A program made the translations under genes and the position numbers. Shown in pieces: positions 46,076-57,665 of a DNA stretch of 64,000 nt (position 1 is the first letter of the stretch; each line of letters starts with the position of its first letter). The notes beneath the pieces were generated by a model. It worked only from the letters and a program-made list of their open reading frames with translations. It was not told the origin of the DNA and did not search any database. The stretch comes from Tigriopus japonicus (taxonomy: Eukaryota; Arthropoda; Copepoda; Harpacticoida; Harpacticidae): positions 912,756 to 976,755 of the forward strand of contig JAAGOF010000250.1 in assembly GCA_010645155.1 (NCBI GenBank), read 5' to 3'.

Positions 46076-47590
46076 CGTTGAGAAGCAGGAGAACGATTTT
46101 GAGGAGAAGTGTAAAGAAACATTAGAGCCGTCAGACTATTAAGCTAATGACGAAAATTTCCTGAATATCTCGGTTTTGTACTTGCTCAATTGATAATGTG
46201 AATTTAAAACTGTTCTATGAATTGCTATGTTCGCAACAAGATCTAGATAGTTCAAGATGATAAGGAGAACTTCCGACTTGGTCAATATAAGCCAAACATA
46301 CGCTTTATAGAAAACATATTTGCCGGTGTTTGTTATCAAATTGTGTGCGTTTGTGCAAATTAGGGCAACGTAAATACGAGACACTTTAATTCACACAATG
46401 CAAACGATAACCATAATTTTCATTGTCTGCCAATAGGAATGACATTACTTTTTATTCGTGAGGTCATCTGAATGAAAAAGTTTGGACCACCCTGTTCACG
46501 TACAACACATCAGAACATCTGAAACCTCGTGATGGGTAAATGTTGCCGTTAGTACAAAGCAAACGGATAAATGATAAAAATAGATATTGTTATTCTTATT
46601 GGTTGTAAGTTAATGGCTTGCATTTTTTTTGCCTTTTTACGAGTCAAAGTATATGGACTTGGGTCCTTATTTCCAATTTGTCGTCGTCGTCCATGCCTTC
46701 GAGGTCGTACGTTACTTAATTTAGCATTTTGATCAATCAACATCACTAGTTTTAAGCAACATTTTCAATCCAGTTTTTTAACGCTGAAATTTATACCTAT
46801 TCATATGTCCATGGCTTCAAATCAATGCAATAACTTGGTCAAGCATGGCGTGTTCAATAATGCAACTCATAGAAACTAGTGATGAACCGAAACACTTTTC
46901 GGCCAAAATTCCCGTTTCAATTCCTTTTTTCATTTTGACTATCAAAACCAAGAAGACATCTTACAAGAAATGAAGTTTGTGAGCACCATTTTTGGGGGCC
47001 AAAAATCTCTGAAATGGGACATTTTTTAATTGAAAATTGCAATTTGCCCTCTTCAAATGATTGGGAAATACAAATTGCAAGGCGAATAGTGCATGTTTAA
47101 TATTTGTTATCGATTGTTTCAGTAGTGGTTACGGTTAAGCCCACTTCCGGCGACACTTTCAATTTTACTTAAGAGCCCTGTCGATCCATCAGGGTTAGAA
47201 AACATTAAGGACACCCTCAAGTGACATGAAGGTAACTGTCTTTTGAGGTTTGAACAAGGTCCCTGTCGACCATTGCATAGAAGAAGAAAAAATGAATCCA
47301 TAGCACGTAATTTCAGTGAATTTGCATCAGTTTAGAAAGTCAAGCGTTTCAAAACAAATAAAGATAAATAATATTCAAACGCCTGGTAGACGTTCATTTT
47401 AGCATACCATATTTTCTTTACAAGAAATGCTTTCATGGGTTGCGAAGACCTTACAAAGAGAACACCATTATGCATGGCCTTAGGTCCTCATTTTACAACA
47501 ACTATTTTGCTGCTCATCATTTTTAAGCAAATGTAGAGCTCATCTGGAAAAGTGAATTGACATTGAATACAATACTTTAGAGCAGCAGTG
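46076..47590. other. Intergenic with transposon fragments
   Basis: A mariner-type end (on the minus strand AACAGGGTGGTCCAAACTTT) lies at about 46475-46494, and a TAGTGATG-type repeat at about 46876-47060. No gene is recognised. Confidence 0.45.
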
Positions 47591-47913
47591 NNNNNNNNNN
47601 NNNNNNNNNNNNNNNNNNNNNNNNNNNNNNNNNNNNNNNNNNNNNNNNNNNNNNNNNNNNNNNNNNNNNNNNNNNNNNNNNNNNNNNNNNNNNNNNNNNN
47701 NNNNNNNNNNNNNNNNNNNNNNNNNNNNNNNNNNNNNNNNNNNNNNNNNNNNNNNNNNNNNNNNNNNNNNNNNNNNNNNNNNNNNNNNNNNNNNNNNNNN
47801 NNNNNNNNNNNNNNNNNNNNNNNNNNNNNNNNNNNNNNNNNNNNNNNNNNNNNNNNNNNNNNNNNNNNNNNNNNNNNNNNNNNNNNNNNNNNNNNNNNNN
47901 NNNNNNNNNNNNN
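47591..47913. other. Assembly gap (323 N)
   Basis: Unresolved bases. The right edge abuts tRNA-like, hairpin-forming repeats, which probably explains the gap. Open frames crossing it are meaningless. Confidence 1.
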
Positions 47914-48160
47914 CACTAGGACTCGGCAAGCCCGGGATCGAACCGGGGCTTGCCTAGTATTTGGCATTGAAAGACAGTTCAATGCTAAATTTTGACTCCG
48001 AAGAGTTGAGTTTGGAATGTTGTGTGTTGCATTTGAAAGACAGTTCAAATGCTAATTTTGACTCCGAAGAGTTGAGTTTGAGGGTGGCAGTCAGCCGGGA
48101 TCGAACCCCAGCCATCTGCACGACAAACCGACGCAGTACGCACTACGCCATGCCTCACCC
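47914..48160 (-). repeat. tRNA-derived SINE-like units beside the gap
   Basis: On the minus strand from 48160 an A-box-like segment (TGGCGTAGTGCG) and a B box (GGTTCGATCCC, 48107-48097) are correctly ordered for a tRNA-derived promoter. They are followed by a body, CTCAACTCTTCGGAGTCAAA then TTCAA-type sequence, that is present twice (48030-48079 and 47965-48013). Nearer the gap, 47914-47964 has a second GGTTCGATCCC inside a hairpin with GGCAAGCCC/GGGCTTGCC arms. This suggests tandem or dimeric SINE units running into the gap. Folding is not cloverleaf-like enough to call a functional tRNA. Confidence 0.6.
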
Positions 48161-48162
48161 CT

Positions 48163-48410
48163 GATTAGCTAGGGATATGTCGGAGCCTAACTTGACCTTC
48201 AACAAAGTTGATAAAAGTTTCTAGGAAATTTCCAATCTTCATCAAAAATTTAGTTTATCGACAACATGACATCAAGGTACAAAAATTTCCTTCGTGTAAC
48301 AAAATTCAAGCCTTTGAACACCAAAGCCTGAGATTTGGCCCACCTCTAGTCATTTGGCCCCAAGAATCCCTTTGTGAATTCATCCGACCGCTCTCATCCA
48401 ATTTATTCTC
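48163..48410. repeat. Relic of the element found at 13789-14053
   Basis: The left part has TAGCTAGGGATATGTC. The right part has TTTGGCCCCAAGAATCCC then TGTGAATTCATCCGACCGCTCTCATCC, which parallels the right end of the 13789-14053 element (TTTGGCCCCAAAATCCCC ... CACTCATCC). It is diverged and boundaries are approximate. Confidence 0.5.
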
Positions 48411-49648
48411 ATTGTATGTCAGTTTTAGTTTACTCACCAACCTCTGATCTAACCACCTCGCCTCGACCTCGGTACGTATCAGGAGTGCAAGAAAAAAAGA
48501 TTAAACAGAAAGGTGCCCACAAGCCAAGCCGACTTTAATAGTAAAGATAATAGTCGGAAACCAATTTTATTGAAAGGATAATAGTCTCAAGTCAATTTAC
48601 AACTGCATTTTCTACCGCGCCATTAAAAACGATGACACGATAAAATATTCATTTACGGAGTTCGAAACCAGGAAATGAAATGATCACCTTTTCCCACACT
48701 CTAAACTAGGCAGGACTTTAAAATCCCGGAATTGTTTTCAAAATCTGTACGTTCAATGCAATACTGGCACTTATCAAATGTAAAATTGCTAAAGATGCAA
48801 TTGAACTAACTTCCCGGATGTAATCCGAATTTCATAAATCCAGATTAAGGATCAATCGAATAAAATGTATTGATTTTTAAGATGATCGTAAATCATGATA
48901 GACCAATAAAAACCGAAGTTTTTTGCACAATATCAAAATTCAAAAGTTTAAGGATAAAAAGCATTATGATGCTTCATTAACAGTGTCAGGGTATGAGGCA
49001 AGCTTAGAAAAGTATAAAATTTAACATAAGAAATTGTCGTTTCAAGTCTGAAAAAGCTTTTGAAAAGTATGATTCATTCATGCTTGAATTTTGGGCACAA
49101 TTCACCTTTTTATTATTTCATCATGGACTAAATTTTAAAATTACAGAATTAAATCAAATAAACAATAGATGAAGCACGTGCAAGCAATCTAACACACAAA
49201 CTAACCATGCACCATAAAAAGAACAGATTCCTTATGAAAATTATCCAAATTCAAATGACGACATTGTTTTTTCCCTTTCGATTGATCTGGAAAAAGGATG
49301 GCAAAATCAGAATAAGAAAAGAAGCAAAGGTTAAGATAATAACAAAAATTCTTAATATTTTTTTATCAAAATTTGGTGGCCTTGCTCATCATAAATTCAC
49401 AACCTCGTTGGGAGCGCGTTTCCTCTCTTGACTACGTCCCCCACTCTTTATTTTCCGGTTTCCTATTATCAGGACTCTCTTTCCTTCCTTTCCTCTCTTT
49501 TCCTCTCGCCATTTCTTGAGATGTTTTATCTCCAGCTTGCACAACCCACAGGAAAAAGATAGGGAAAAAGATCCCTGAAACCAGTTGCCAATGCGGGCTC
49601 GTTGAATCCAGTCCTACTACGTGAGCTTAGGACAAGACCATTGAACGG
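48411..49648. other. Upstream region of the GPCR gene
   Basis: AT-rich up to about 49390, then pyrimidine-rich (TTTCCTCTC repeats) to 49520. A possible hAT-type end (GGTGGCCTTG, compare the 16432-17049 element) lies near 49376. A promoter cannot be placed precisely. Confidence 0.35.
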
Positions 49649-51322
49649 ATGGGGAGCTTGACGAACGGAAGTTCTGGAAGCTACATGTCTTGCAAACCTC
49701 AATCGTCTAATGAATGGCATACGGCATTTTCACGAAGCTTCCAAAGTTTGCGGAACGACTCCGACTACGGCAAAAATTCGATCGATACGCTTGAAGATTC
49801 GGAAAGTCATTTGCAACAATCTTCTCTACAAAATGCCCGTCGTTGTCATCATTCTAAAGATCAATTGTTTTTCTTCTCTCAAATGTGCATCTTGTGGGTG
49901 TTCATATGCTTCCCAGTGAACGTGGTCACCTTTATTTTGTGTTATCAATCTGATTCACCAACTGCACCTTTCTCAGTGGGGGCTAACTTATCGTTTGAAG
50001 AGTCTCTTTGTCCTTCATCTCTAACCAACATCTCGTCAAGTATTTGGTGCAAGCTTGCATGTCAGAATGAGACTCTTCGCCAATGTTTTGTCAAGTTTCC
50101 CCAGTTCCAAAACCAGACATGTTGTGAAGAGACTTCTAATTCTTCCTCAAGTAAAGAAATTTCCCCCAACTATTCTTGCTATGAGTCTCATCAGGACTAT
50201 CAACATTTCTTGGATCTCTCCAGTTTTTGGCTCCAAGGAGTGACCATGACAGTCATTGGTGTTTTTGGTCTGATCGGCAATATCACAACCCTTTATGTAC
50301 TTCCTCAAATCAAGTCGAATCGAAGTTTCCATAAAATGCTTTTTTGTCTCATCATCATTGACAGTACTGTCATTGTATTCTTCGTGGGTGACGTTTCAAT
50401 CATCGGTCAGTTTCTATCCCCTGAACCTTATATTTACCGGGTGGCTTATCCTTATCTGATTCATCCCTTCCGAAATATGGCCTTAACGGCAAGTATCTTC
50501 ATGGTTGTGGCCATTTCGGCGGAACGTTATAGGGCGATTTGTTACCCGTTAAAATACCGGCCAACGTACTCCAAGTACATCTGCTTTGTCATGGTGACCA
50601 CGGTGTGTTTGGAAATCCCGCGATTCTTCGAATTCAAACTGATCTCATTACCCGATTCCACCATTACATATTGGACCACGTCCTTGATGGCAAACGAGAC
50701 CTACATTCAATTTACGTCTTATTGGGACGATATTATCACAACCGGAATTCTTCCTTTCTCCGGACTCGTGTTCTTTAATAGCTGTATCTATCTGAACATC
50801 AGAAAAAGCTTCTTCCAGAAATTTTGCTTTGTCGACAAAAACCTTTCTGAAGGATCGAGGTTTTTAAGTCCGGAATGTCAAACCTTGCAAGTTTCCAAAG
50901 TCATCGAGGAAGCAAACCGCTCGGTTCATCGGACTCTCGTAACAAAGGATCTTTCGAGGAAAGATCAAGGGGAATCTCGACGCCATTTCAAAAGGAGAAA
51001 AGAGAAAACGGTGGTCCTGCTCATATCGATTGTTCTGGTCTTTGTTGTTTGTCATGCCTTTCGTTTGGTTGTTCAAATTTACGATATCTCGCTCTCAGCT
51101 CATGTAACCGAAGCTCATTTTCTTCATTGTCACTCGCAAGACCGATTCCACGTTCCTGTGTTTTTTCGCTTTCTGTTGATTGCTATGCATATATTTATCA
51201 TCATCAATTCTTCTGTGAACTTTATTCTGTATTGCCTTGTCGCGAAAGATTTTCGAAAGCGATTCTTTTTGATGTTCCATTTCCGACGACCAAAGCTCAC
51301 ACGTTCCAGTACTTTCACTTGA
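49649..51322 (+). CDS. Class A GPCR, FMRFamide-receptor-like, with extended N-terminus
   Basis: A single uninterrupted frame of 557 residues. Seven core segments: TM1 about 194-217 (GLIGN, Asn211), TM2 228-246 (Asp238), TM3 276-295 ending in ERY (292-294, DRY equivalent), TM4 309-326, TM5 360-382, TM6 453-476 (VVCHAFRLV, where CWxP is usual) and TM7 506-530 with NSSVNFILYC in place of NPxxY. The NSSVNF form and SAERYRAICYP are typical of FMRFamide/related peptide receptors in arthropods, so it probably signals a neuropeptide through G proteins; the ligand is inferred. ICL3 is long and basic, and the C-tail is short. Odd: residues 73-98 form an additional hydrophobic segment, followed by about 95 residues with seven cysteines (121-177) and many NxS/T sites. 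The cysteines that link TM3 and ECL2 in most class A receptors are absent. Confidence 0.9.
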   Translation: MGSLTNGSSGSYMSCKPQSSNEWHTAFSRSFQSLRNDSDYGKNSIDTLEDSESHLQQSSLQNARRCHHSKDQLFFFSQMCILWVFICFPVNVVTFILCYQSDSPTAPFSVGANLSFEESLCPSSLTNISSSIWCKLACQNETLRQCFVKFPQFQNQTCCEETSNSSSSKEISPNYSCYESHQDYQHFLDLSSFWLQGVTMTVIGVFGLIGNITTLYVLPQIKSNRSFHKMLFCLIIIDSTVIVFFVGDVSIIGQFLSPEPYIYRVAYPYLIHPFRNMALTASIFMVVAISAERYRAICYPLKYRPTYSKYICFVMVTTVCLEIPRFFEFKLISLPDSTITYWTTSLMANETYIQFTSYWDDIITTGILPFSGLVFFNSCIYLNIRKSFFQKFCFVDKNLSEGSRFLSPECQTLQVSKVIEEANRSVHRTLVTKDLSRKDQGESRRHFKRRKEKTVVLLISIVLVFVVCHAFRLVVQIYDISLSAHVTEAHFLHCHSQDRFHVPVFFRFLLIAMHIFIIINSSVNFILYCLVAKDFRKRFFLMFHFRRPKLTRSSTFT

Positions 51323-51446
51323 TGTATTATTATTTTTCCATTTGATCGTCTTTATGGGATGAAAATGCAAGGTTAGCCGACACTCAATGTTCCTTTTGGC
51401 TTTAGTTAATATTACTTTCGAAAAAGAAATGAATTACAATTAACAA

Positions 51447-51452
51447 AATAAA
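51447..51452 (+). terminator. Polyadenylation signal of the GPCR gene
   Basis: AATAAA lies about 125 bp after the stop codon, consistent with a short 3' UTR for the intronless receptor gene. Confidence 0.6.
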
Positions 51453-53676
51453 AACAGTAATGACGTGTTTCAATATTAGAGCGAGAGTTAAAAAGTTTTT
51501 ATTTCAAATATTTAAAAGTCCTTTTTGGCTATTTTAAACTTATTTTTTAGAAAATTTGAGTAGAATTTTCTTTTGAAGTTTTTCAGGCCCAAAACACTTT
51601 ATTTAAATTCAAATTCCACCAAAGAAAAATCTCTAATTTTTTCCACGTGAAAAAAAGGGAACAAAAATTTTGATCGGAAAATCGAGGGCCAAAGAATCGC
51701 CGAATGAAAAAAACAGACCGATTAATTTTAGACTATCAGGAGACAAATTGTGATCATTAGGCCATTTTTAACTGAAAAGAACTTTTTTGGCCAATTTTAG
51801 CTAAAAAATTGTTTTTCGGCCATTCTTGGCCAAAAAACTTTTTTCGGCTATTTTCTTTAACTGAAGAAATTCTTTTTGACTTTTAATCCATTTTTCCGCG
51901 CTCACTCATTACCATTACTTTTGGGAATTACACTGAAGTATCACGATTATTAATATTTTGGACTGGCTCAAGAATACCTATTCCATCATTCGTGTGGCTC
52001 CTTTTCACTAAAAGTGCGTGTTTTCTACCCCACCCTTAAGGTCCAGTAACACGACACGTTTAACATCGTCATTTGAGGCACACTTCGAAGTAACAAGCAC
52101 AATTATTCATTCCTGACTGATTGTTTGTGATATGAGAAATCTCTCAATCATTTGACTAGGACTATCAAAGCCAAAGGGGATTGTAATAACTTTTCGTAAA
52201 TTTTCTGACTTTCGCACACCAATATCAATATTGCTTTACTTTACCAATCACAAAGGCCAAAAAATCAAATGTGTTGCCATACTTGAGCAAAATTGCTTTA
52301 TTTTGATGAGGTGTGGATTGATTTCATATTAAATCGGCTTTTTTAATTGATCAACTCGGTTAAAAAGGGTCAATTCCTTAAGAAAAATAAGCATTGCCAA
52401 AAAAACCATTGATTTGAAGGGAGGTCTCCGCAAGAGGTGGCGAGGTTGTACTTCTATGATGTCGCAATTCGTCTCAAAATTCGATGTCAAACGTGTCGTG
52501 TAATGACACCCTGATCACTCGTAGAGTGTTTGTTTGTCTCTTTGAAAGTATCTTTTTGAAGATAAATAAAAAAGTGCGGGAATAAATAATTAACTGCTGT
52601 TTCCACGTGGATTCGTTCAAAATTCTTAAGCTCCTCAGAGGTTGGTTCCTACTCCGGATTGGTGCCTGAGGTTTTGGATCCGACTCACGACGAGCCGACT
52701 TTGGAACCGATTCGATACGGAGCCGGCTCATGGCCATTCTGGGCCCATCCATACTGAATGTCCTCGAAGCTCATTACTGTTTTTATGGTTGTAAAAATTT
52801 TTGAAAGCCAAAAGGTGTAACCTTTTATGCTGAATTGAAATTAAAACATCGCTTGTTGGATTCGGAGCTTTCTTGCGCTGAACTGTGTTAGATTTTGCTC
52901 ATCAACCCTTATGTGACCAGTCTCTCTACGCTTACCAACAAATATCAAATCATCTACTTTTGGTATTTGGTCTTTTTCACCAGAAAAGCTCTTTGCAAAA
53001 ATTGAAGTTGTTTTGGTTGTTTCCCCAGTTTCAAATAGTTCTAGATGGAAGTGTTTTTATATGCTAGCAAGCTCATGGAAATAAATTAACTGAAAATGTT
53101 GAGAGAACACAAACATTCAGTCTCTCTAAATACATTCACAAGTCCTACTTTTTGCCTTTGGTTAACACCTCATTTTTTCCTGAATTTCCAAGGCCCATTG
53201 GTTTTCTGCTCCACAGACTCACTTTCATTACCCTTGCAAGGAATGGATTTTTTTCTAGTTAACATTCAAACGCTATTTGCTCTACCATCGAGTTAGAGTT
53301 GGCAAATCTGAACAACCATTAAATAATGACTTGATCAGGAATAGTATGTCTTGACATGGATATCTAGACTCGAGACGTCCATGGTCTTGACTAATCAACG
53401 TAAAAGTAAAGGCTCTTTCTAATATTTCGAGGGTACCACAAAAGAGTTTTTATTTCGCTTTTAAATGGGTCGTGGGCCAAAAGTCTCCAACATTTTCCAC
53501 GTTTTTTGGTAAAATTTGAAGTTAGTTTAAATGATAATACTAATTGCTGATAGGATAGGAAACAATGATCCTTTAACGTAAGTTTCTTTTCTTTTCTCGA
53601 TTTGAAGCGCAATTTTAGTATCAGAATGAGAGCGGGCACGGGTCTCTTTCGTCTCCATGGCTAAAAAGTTCATAGA
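51453..53676. other. Intergenic, one possible inverted-repeat element
   Basis: No gene is seen. Inverted sequences of about 40 bp at 52036-52075 and 52475-52515 (core ACACGACACGTTT in both) may bound a 0.48-kb MITE, at roughly 70% similarity. The remainder is AT-rich with TTTTGGCCATTTT-type simple repeats near 51750-51870. Confidence 0.4.
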
Positions 53677-54015
53677 TACAGACTCCTTAAAGTAAGTAGA
53701 CCCAATAATTTGGAATGCCCACCAATAAAGGGGCGGATTTAAAAGTTTTCTTCATGCAGAACAGAAATTCTTGAGGGCTGATGCAGCTAACTCTCCTCTA
53801 CTACTAGTGTTCAGCTGGCCTGCCTCAAAAAACCTCTAGAATTTCAGCACTGTAGAGAAGAGGAACTTTTTTTATCCTCGCTCTAACTTACACTCAAATT
53901 AGAACCTTAAAGCATTATGAAACAAATGTTCAGCTTCACCTTGCCAACGCCTATTGTGGAAGTTGAAGAGCAGGTCTAAATTTATTAAGTTAAATCGGAA
54001 CGTTTTTTTACAGTT
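53677..54015. repeat. Second copy of the 36166-36420 dispersed repeat
   Basis: Same-orientation match to intron 1 of the Spätzle-like gene, with extra sequence between shared blocks. Confidence 0.6.
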
Positions 54016-55162
54016 GGTTGCGTTTTTTTACTCCCGCTACAAGGAATGCAATTTCCTGTAAACACTATATCGTAATATTTAAATTTAAACAATTAACATT
54101 TATACAAAGGTTAGTTTACCAACGAGTTGGGTGGTTTAGTGGGGTGTGGGTTGACTAGGAAAAATATTTAAAAACTCATCTAACCCTGCTTTAAAAGCTG
54201 TTAAAGCATGGGTCGTCAACTGTTTTTATGTCAAGGCCCACAAAATTTGTTTGTTGAAGTCGGGGCCACCATACAGATGGTGGCATGTTCATAGGCCCAC
54301 AAGTCAGCGCTCAAAGACCTTTGGGCCCACAAGTACAGTACTATGGATGTCTCTTGGGCCCTTTATTTACGGCTTTCTTAGAAAGAAGAGAGGAGGACTT
54401 TATTGTTCGAACTAGCCTGGATTCCTTGGAATTTGAAGGTGCTCTCAGAACACATGTAAAACCTCTATATCCGATCCGATAATACCGATCTGTATTCCGG
54501 TTAAAGGCCAGAGGTGAGTTTTTTTAAGATTTACCAAACAGCTAGTTAAAAAATAGTTACTGTTTATAGTTTAATATCGAGGAGCTCCGTGATATTTACG
54601 GTTGACTGTAAACCGAGTTTCATAAATAATTGGTCGTTCGTAGATTGTTATCTTCCAAAATAGAGCTGTTTTTAATGAGCACAGTAGATACATTTACGGA
54701 AGAGCTAAAAATTTAGCGGGAAATTTAAAGAAAGGGTGTTTGGTTTACTACAACAACCTAAAGCAGTTTAATATGCAAACTTCAAAAATATCTGATAGCA
54801 AATATACATGAACTGCTAAAGTTAAATTCAAAGATTTCATACCTAAATAATGTTGATAACTAACTTCTACATGGATATCTTTTCTTGTCTATCAAGCATA
54901 CTCGGGAAATCTTTTATGGAAAGTTCCGTAAAAATAAATTGACTGAGGCTAATTTTGAATGCAATGCAGTTTGCATGAATTAGCCGTTTATGATGAATTT
55001 CATATTGTCTTTGTTAGACATGTTTGAAACAAAGCACTCACTCATTTTACTACTATGGAGACAAGAGAGTTGGTCCAAGCGGAAAGAAAAAAAATGTCAC
55101 AAACCTGGGCCTGAGTCCATTCTTCCACTTTCATTGAGCAGTTTATTTTAAAATTATTTTAA
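54016..55162. other. Intergenic, no gene called
   Basis: At about 54205, GGGTCGTCAACTG followed by AAGGCCCAC resembles the left end of the 9180-9270 hAT-type element, without a visible right end. Nothing else is recognised. Confidence 0.35.
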
Positions 55163-56040
55163 AAATGACCGACAATCAAAATAGAGCGGTTTTTTGATCG
55201 CGTAGTCAAATGAGCGCGAAATCAAAAGAGAGAACAAAAAGAGCGCCAGTACAATTGATCCACAATGATATTAAAGTAAATGTGATGCAAATGATGAATA
55301 TTTCAATGTCTTAGAGTGTAAGATAACGATAAACTTTTACTATCACCATTTATTTATATGATTTTATCCTCTCAATGTTATATTAACCCTTTTATTTACT
55401 TACCATCATTTGTCACATGTCTCGTCCACACAGTCATTTATCTACCATTTTGGTGTTTGATTTTTTCCTACAAATATTCAATTGGATTTATCTCTTTAAA
55501 GCTAGCGATAGCTGTACAGTAAGTCATGGTGTTCATCTTGAAGAAAATATTTATTTTTGCAGGAATAATTCTACCCCGACTGCTGACCGCTGATTTACTA
55601 AATGCCCCACCTTCACTTCTTGAAACAGATTTTTTTCTGTATGAAATTGAATTATTTCCAAAGAGAGCTTGTCAAGAACATGGCGTCTTCCAAGCCATGG
55701 CTAGTTTGAATACAATTCTTGTGACCAATACTTCGATTGCATGAAGCCTTGCCAAACAAGGGTGATAAAATTCTAACAAAAAAAGTCTAAAAAGCCTTCA
55801 AAGAACAAATTTTGTCTGCCCTTTTGGGTTTTGGTGAAGATTTCGGATATACCTTGTTTCTTGTTCCAATGACAAATATGTAATTATTTCTGATTTGAGA
55901 CTAGCATTTCTAAATTTGATTGCGTTGATTAATATCGGTGGTAATTTGATGTTCGATCAAACATATTGGCTCTCTTTTGATTTCCGCGCTAATTTCATAT
56001 GGCGATCAAAAAACCGCTCTATTTTGATTGTCGGTCATTT
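55163..56040. mobile_element. 878-bp element with about 70-bp terminal inverted repeats
   Basis: The left arm starts AAATGACCGACAATCAAAAT and continues AGAGCGGTTTTTTGATCGC; its inverted copy ends at 56040. Similarity extends inward to the ATCAAAAGAGAG blocks at about 55220 and 55971. The interior holds one 72-codon frame (55526-55744) with a hydrophobic start (MVFILKKIFIFAGIILPRLL) but no recognised transposase motif. Confidence 0.7.
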
Positions 56041-56319
56041 GATTCGCTCTAAAGTTATAGGACACCGTTTGAACACCATGTCAAAGAGAATTTTTCTGTG
56101 ACTAATTATAAAGAACAATGGCACCCACCTATATTATAATAAACAAACAAAAAAATTGAAAATTTCACAAATGTTGGGAAGCTGCAAATTTCAGAAAAGC
56201 GACAAGGAAATAGGGTTAGCCTTCTTGTTCCAAAGTTAAGAATGGAAGTTGTTAAAATGAGGCGTTTTGCCATTTGCTTTTGCTATATTGGTTGGGGTTG
56301 ACGCAATGGAGGACTGTTG
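56041..56319. other. Spacer before the LINE remnant
   Basis: AT-rich sequence; nothing recognised. Confidence 0.4.
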
Positions 56320-57152
56320 AAACGAATGAAGGCTGAAGCTATGGGAGTCTTGGGTTTTCTGTCAGCCAACAATCTCAAACCAAATGCAGATAAAAAAAAC
56401 TCTTTTGGTGATAAACAAAGGACTAGTATCCAATCGGGAAGTCTCCATTCAGCTTAATGGGTGTACAATACAGAGCAAACCAGGATGCAAAATTCTTGGT
56501 GTCCACTTCTAGAATAACCTGCGGTGGAATCCCCATTATCGGAAATTGGGAACAGACCTTGGAAAGGGGCTTGGATTAATGCGCTTGCTTTCGTCAAAGA
56601 TGAGTCGAAAACGCCTGAAGCCTCAACATTCACTCATTTTGTCAAAGTTGTGCTATTGCCCCCCGATTTTCTTGAATCCTTTCGACGATCGTCGTGCAAC
56701 AAGACCGGAGGGTATTGGAATGCAACAACAAGTGCAAAAAGACATTCTTAAAACATTCTTAGAGAACTCCTTTGCAGAAAAACTGTGGACCGAGTCACAA
56801 ACGTCAAACTCCACCAAAAATCTGCCTTCCTATCTTTCAATCAAAAGGCCACAAATTGGCGTTGGTGGAAGTCTGGAAAGCCGTGAACGTACCTGGCGGT
56901 GGCACCTCAAGCTTGTTCAAAAGTGTCAAGAAGTTAAAACCAGTGGGATTATGCCGGGTGATCACTAGGGGAGAGGAGTCCAAGAAATTCTACGTGTACT
57001 TCACGGCCTCGGACTCACAATTTGTTCGGACGGCCTCTCGGTTGGGGAACGACTTGCCTTCTGACATTCATTCATATTCCCAACTTGGAGGAAATTTCGC
57101 TTTGCTCTCTCTCCGCTTCTTTCTTCTCTCCCAATCTTATAACCAAAAGTAA
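56320..57152 (+). pseudogene. Non-LTR retrotransposon ORF2, 3' remnant
   Basis: Translated across three frames this region reads as the post-catalytic part of a LINE reverse transcriptase. It includes FLSANNLKPNADK, CKILGVHF, NNLRWNPHYRKLGTDLGK, LGLMRLLSSKM, then VEVWKAVNVPGGG and GNDLPSDIHSY, the usual terminal 'N-L-P-x-D-I' block. The coding line is broken by a frameshift in an A-run near 56391, an in-frame TAG after GVHF and further shifts near 56620-56860. The catalytic YADD part is absent upstream. It is clearly inactive. Confidence 0.7.
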
Positions 57153-57482
57153 TCTAAGCAACTTACGACCAAAAAATTATTTTTATTCCCATCTTAGCAA
57201 TAAGTTTCATCAAGCAACAGGCATTTTCCTTTTAATGATATTGCCCTTTTTCCATGTTTACTAATATTTAGCCATTTATGTTGATTACTGTCATGAAATA
57301 CTGTACACTACTCTTTTTCCATCCCTTGAGAGAACTATATTTGTGTATATTGACCCAACACATACAATATCAGCATTGTTCTTTACCATGGCGAAGACCC
57401 CATTTGTATTCACTTACTTTTGCTCATCAAAGAGTTTCTTAATGCTTGATTATGCATTGTGCACAAACCTAGCCTAACCCAC

Positions 57483-57524
57483 GGACATCTAGAATTTCCT
57501 ATTCTATCTCTATTCTAGATGTCC
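57483..57524. repeat. 13-bp perfect inverted repeat
   Basis: GGACATCTAGAAT and ATTCTAGATGTCC are separated by 16 bases of T/C/A-rich sequence. The role is unknown. Confidence 0.8.
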
Positions 57525-57601
57525 TTGCCTAAATTAACCTAATCTTACCTAAAAATATGGAAGACAACCCATTCTTAGTCAAAACGTTTCTACTAAAAAC
57601 C

Positions 57602-57665
57602 CTCACGGTGGCGCGAACCCCATCTCAGAGTGTGAAGCCGGAGTGCTAATTCTGAGCTACCACGA
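57602..57665 (-). repeat. tRNA-like / SINE-head sequence
   Basis: The minus strand reads TGGTAGCTCAGAATTAGCAC (A-box-like) and, 34 nt later, GGGTTCGCGCC (B-box-like). The T stem and acceptor pair poorly, so it is more likely a tRNA pseudogene or SINE head than a functional tRNA. Confidence 0.35.

Noticed and set aside
45963..46142. Plus-strand reading starting MVRKRKGFTDF with one in-frame stop, resembling a basic nucleolar protein
   Set aside because: The complementary minus strand gives a signal peptide, consensus donor and phase-matched second exon, which is a better explanation of the coding character.
47488..48048. Frames spanning the N gap
   Set aside because: Most of their length is unknown sequence.
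57602..57665. Functional tRNA gene on the minus strand
   Set aside because: A- and B-box-like motifs are present, but the acceptor and T stems do not pair well, so it is listed only as tRNA-like repeat sequence.
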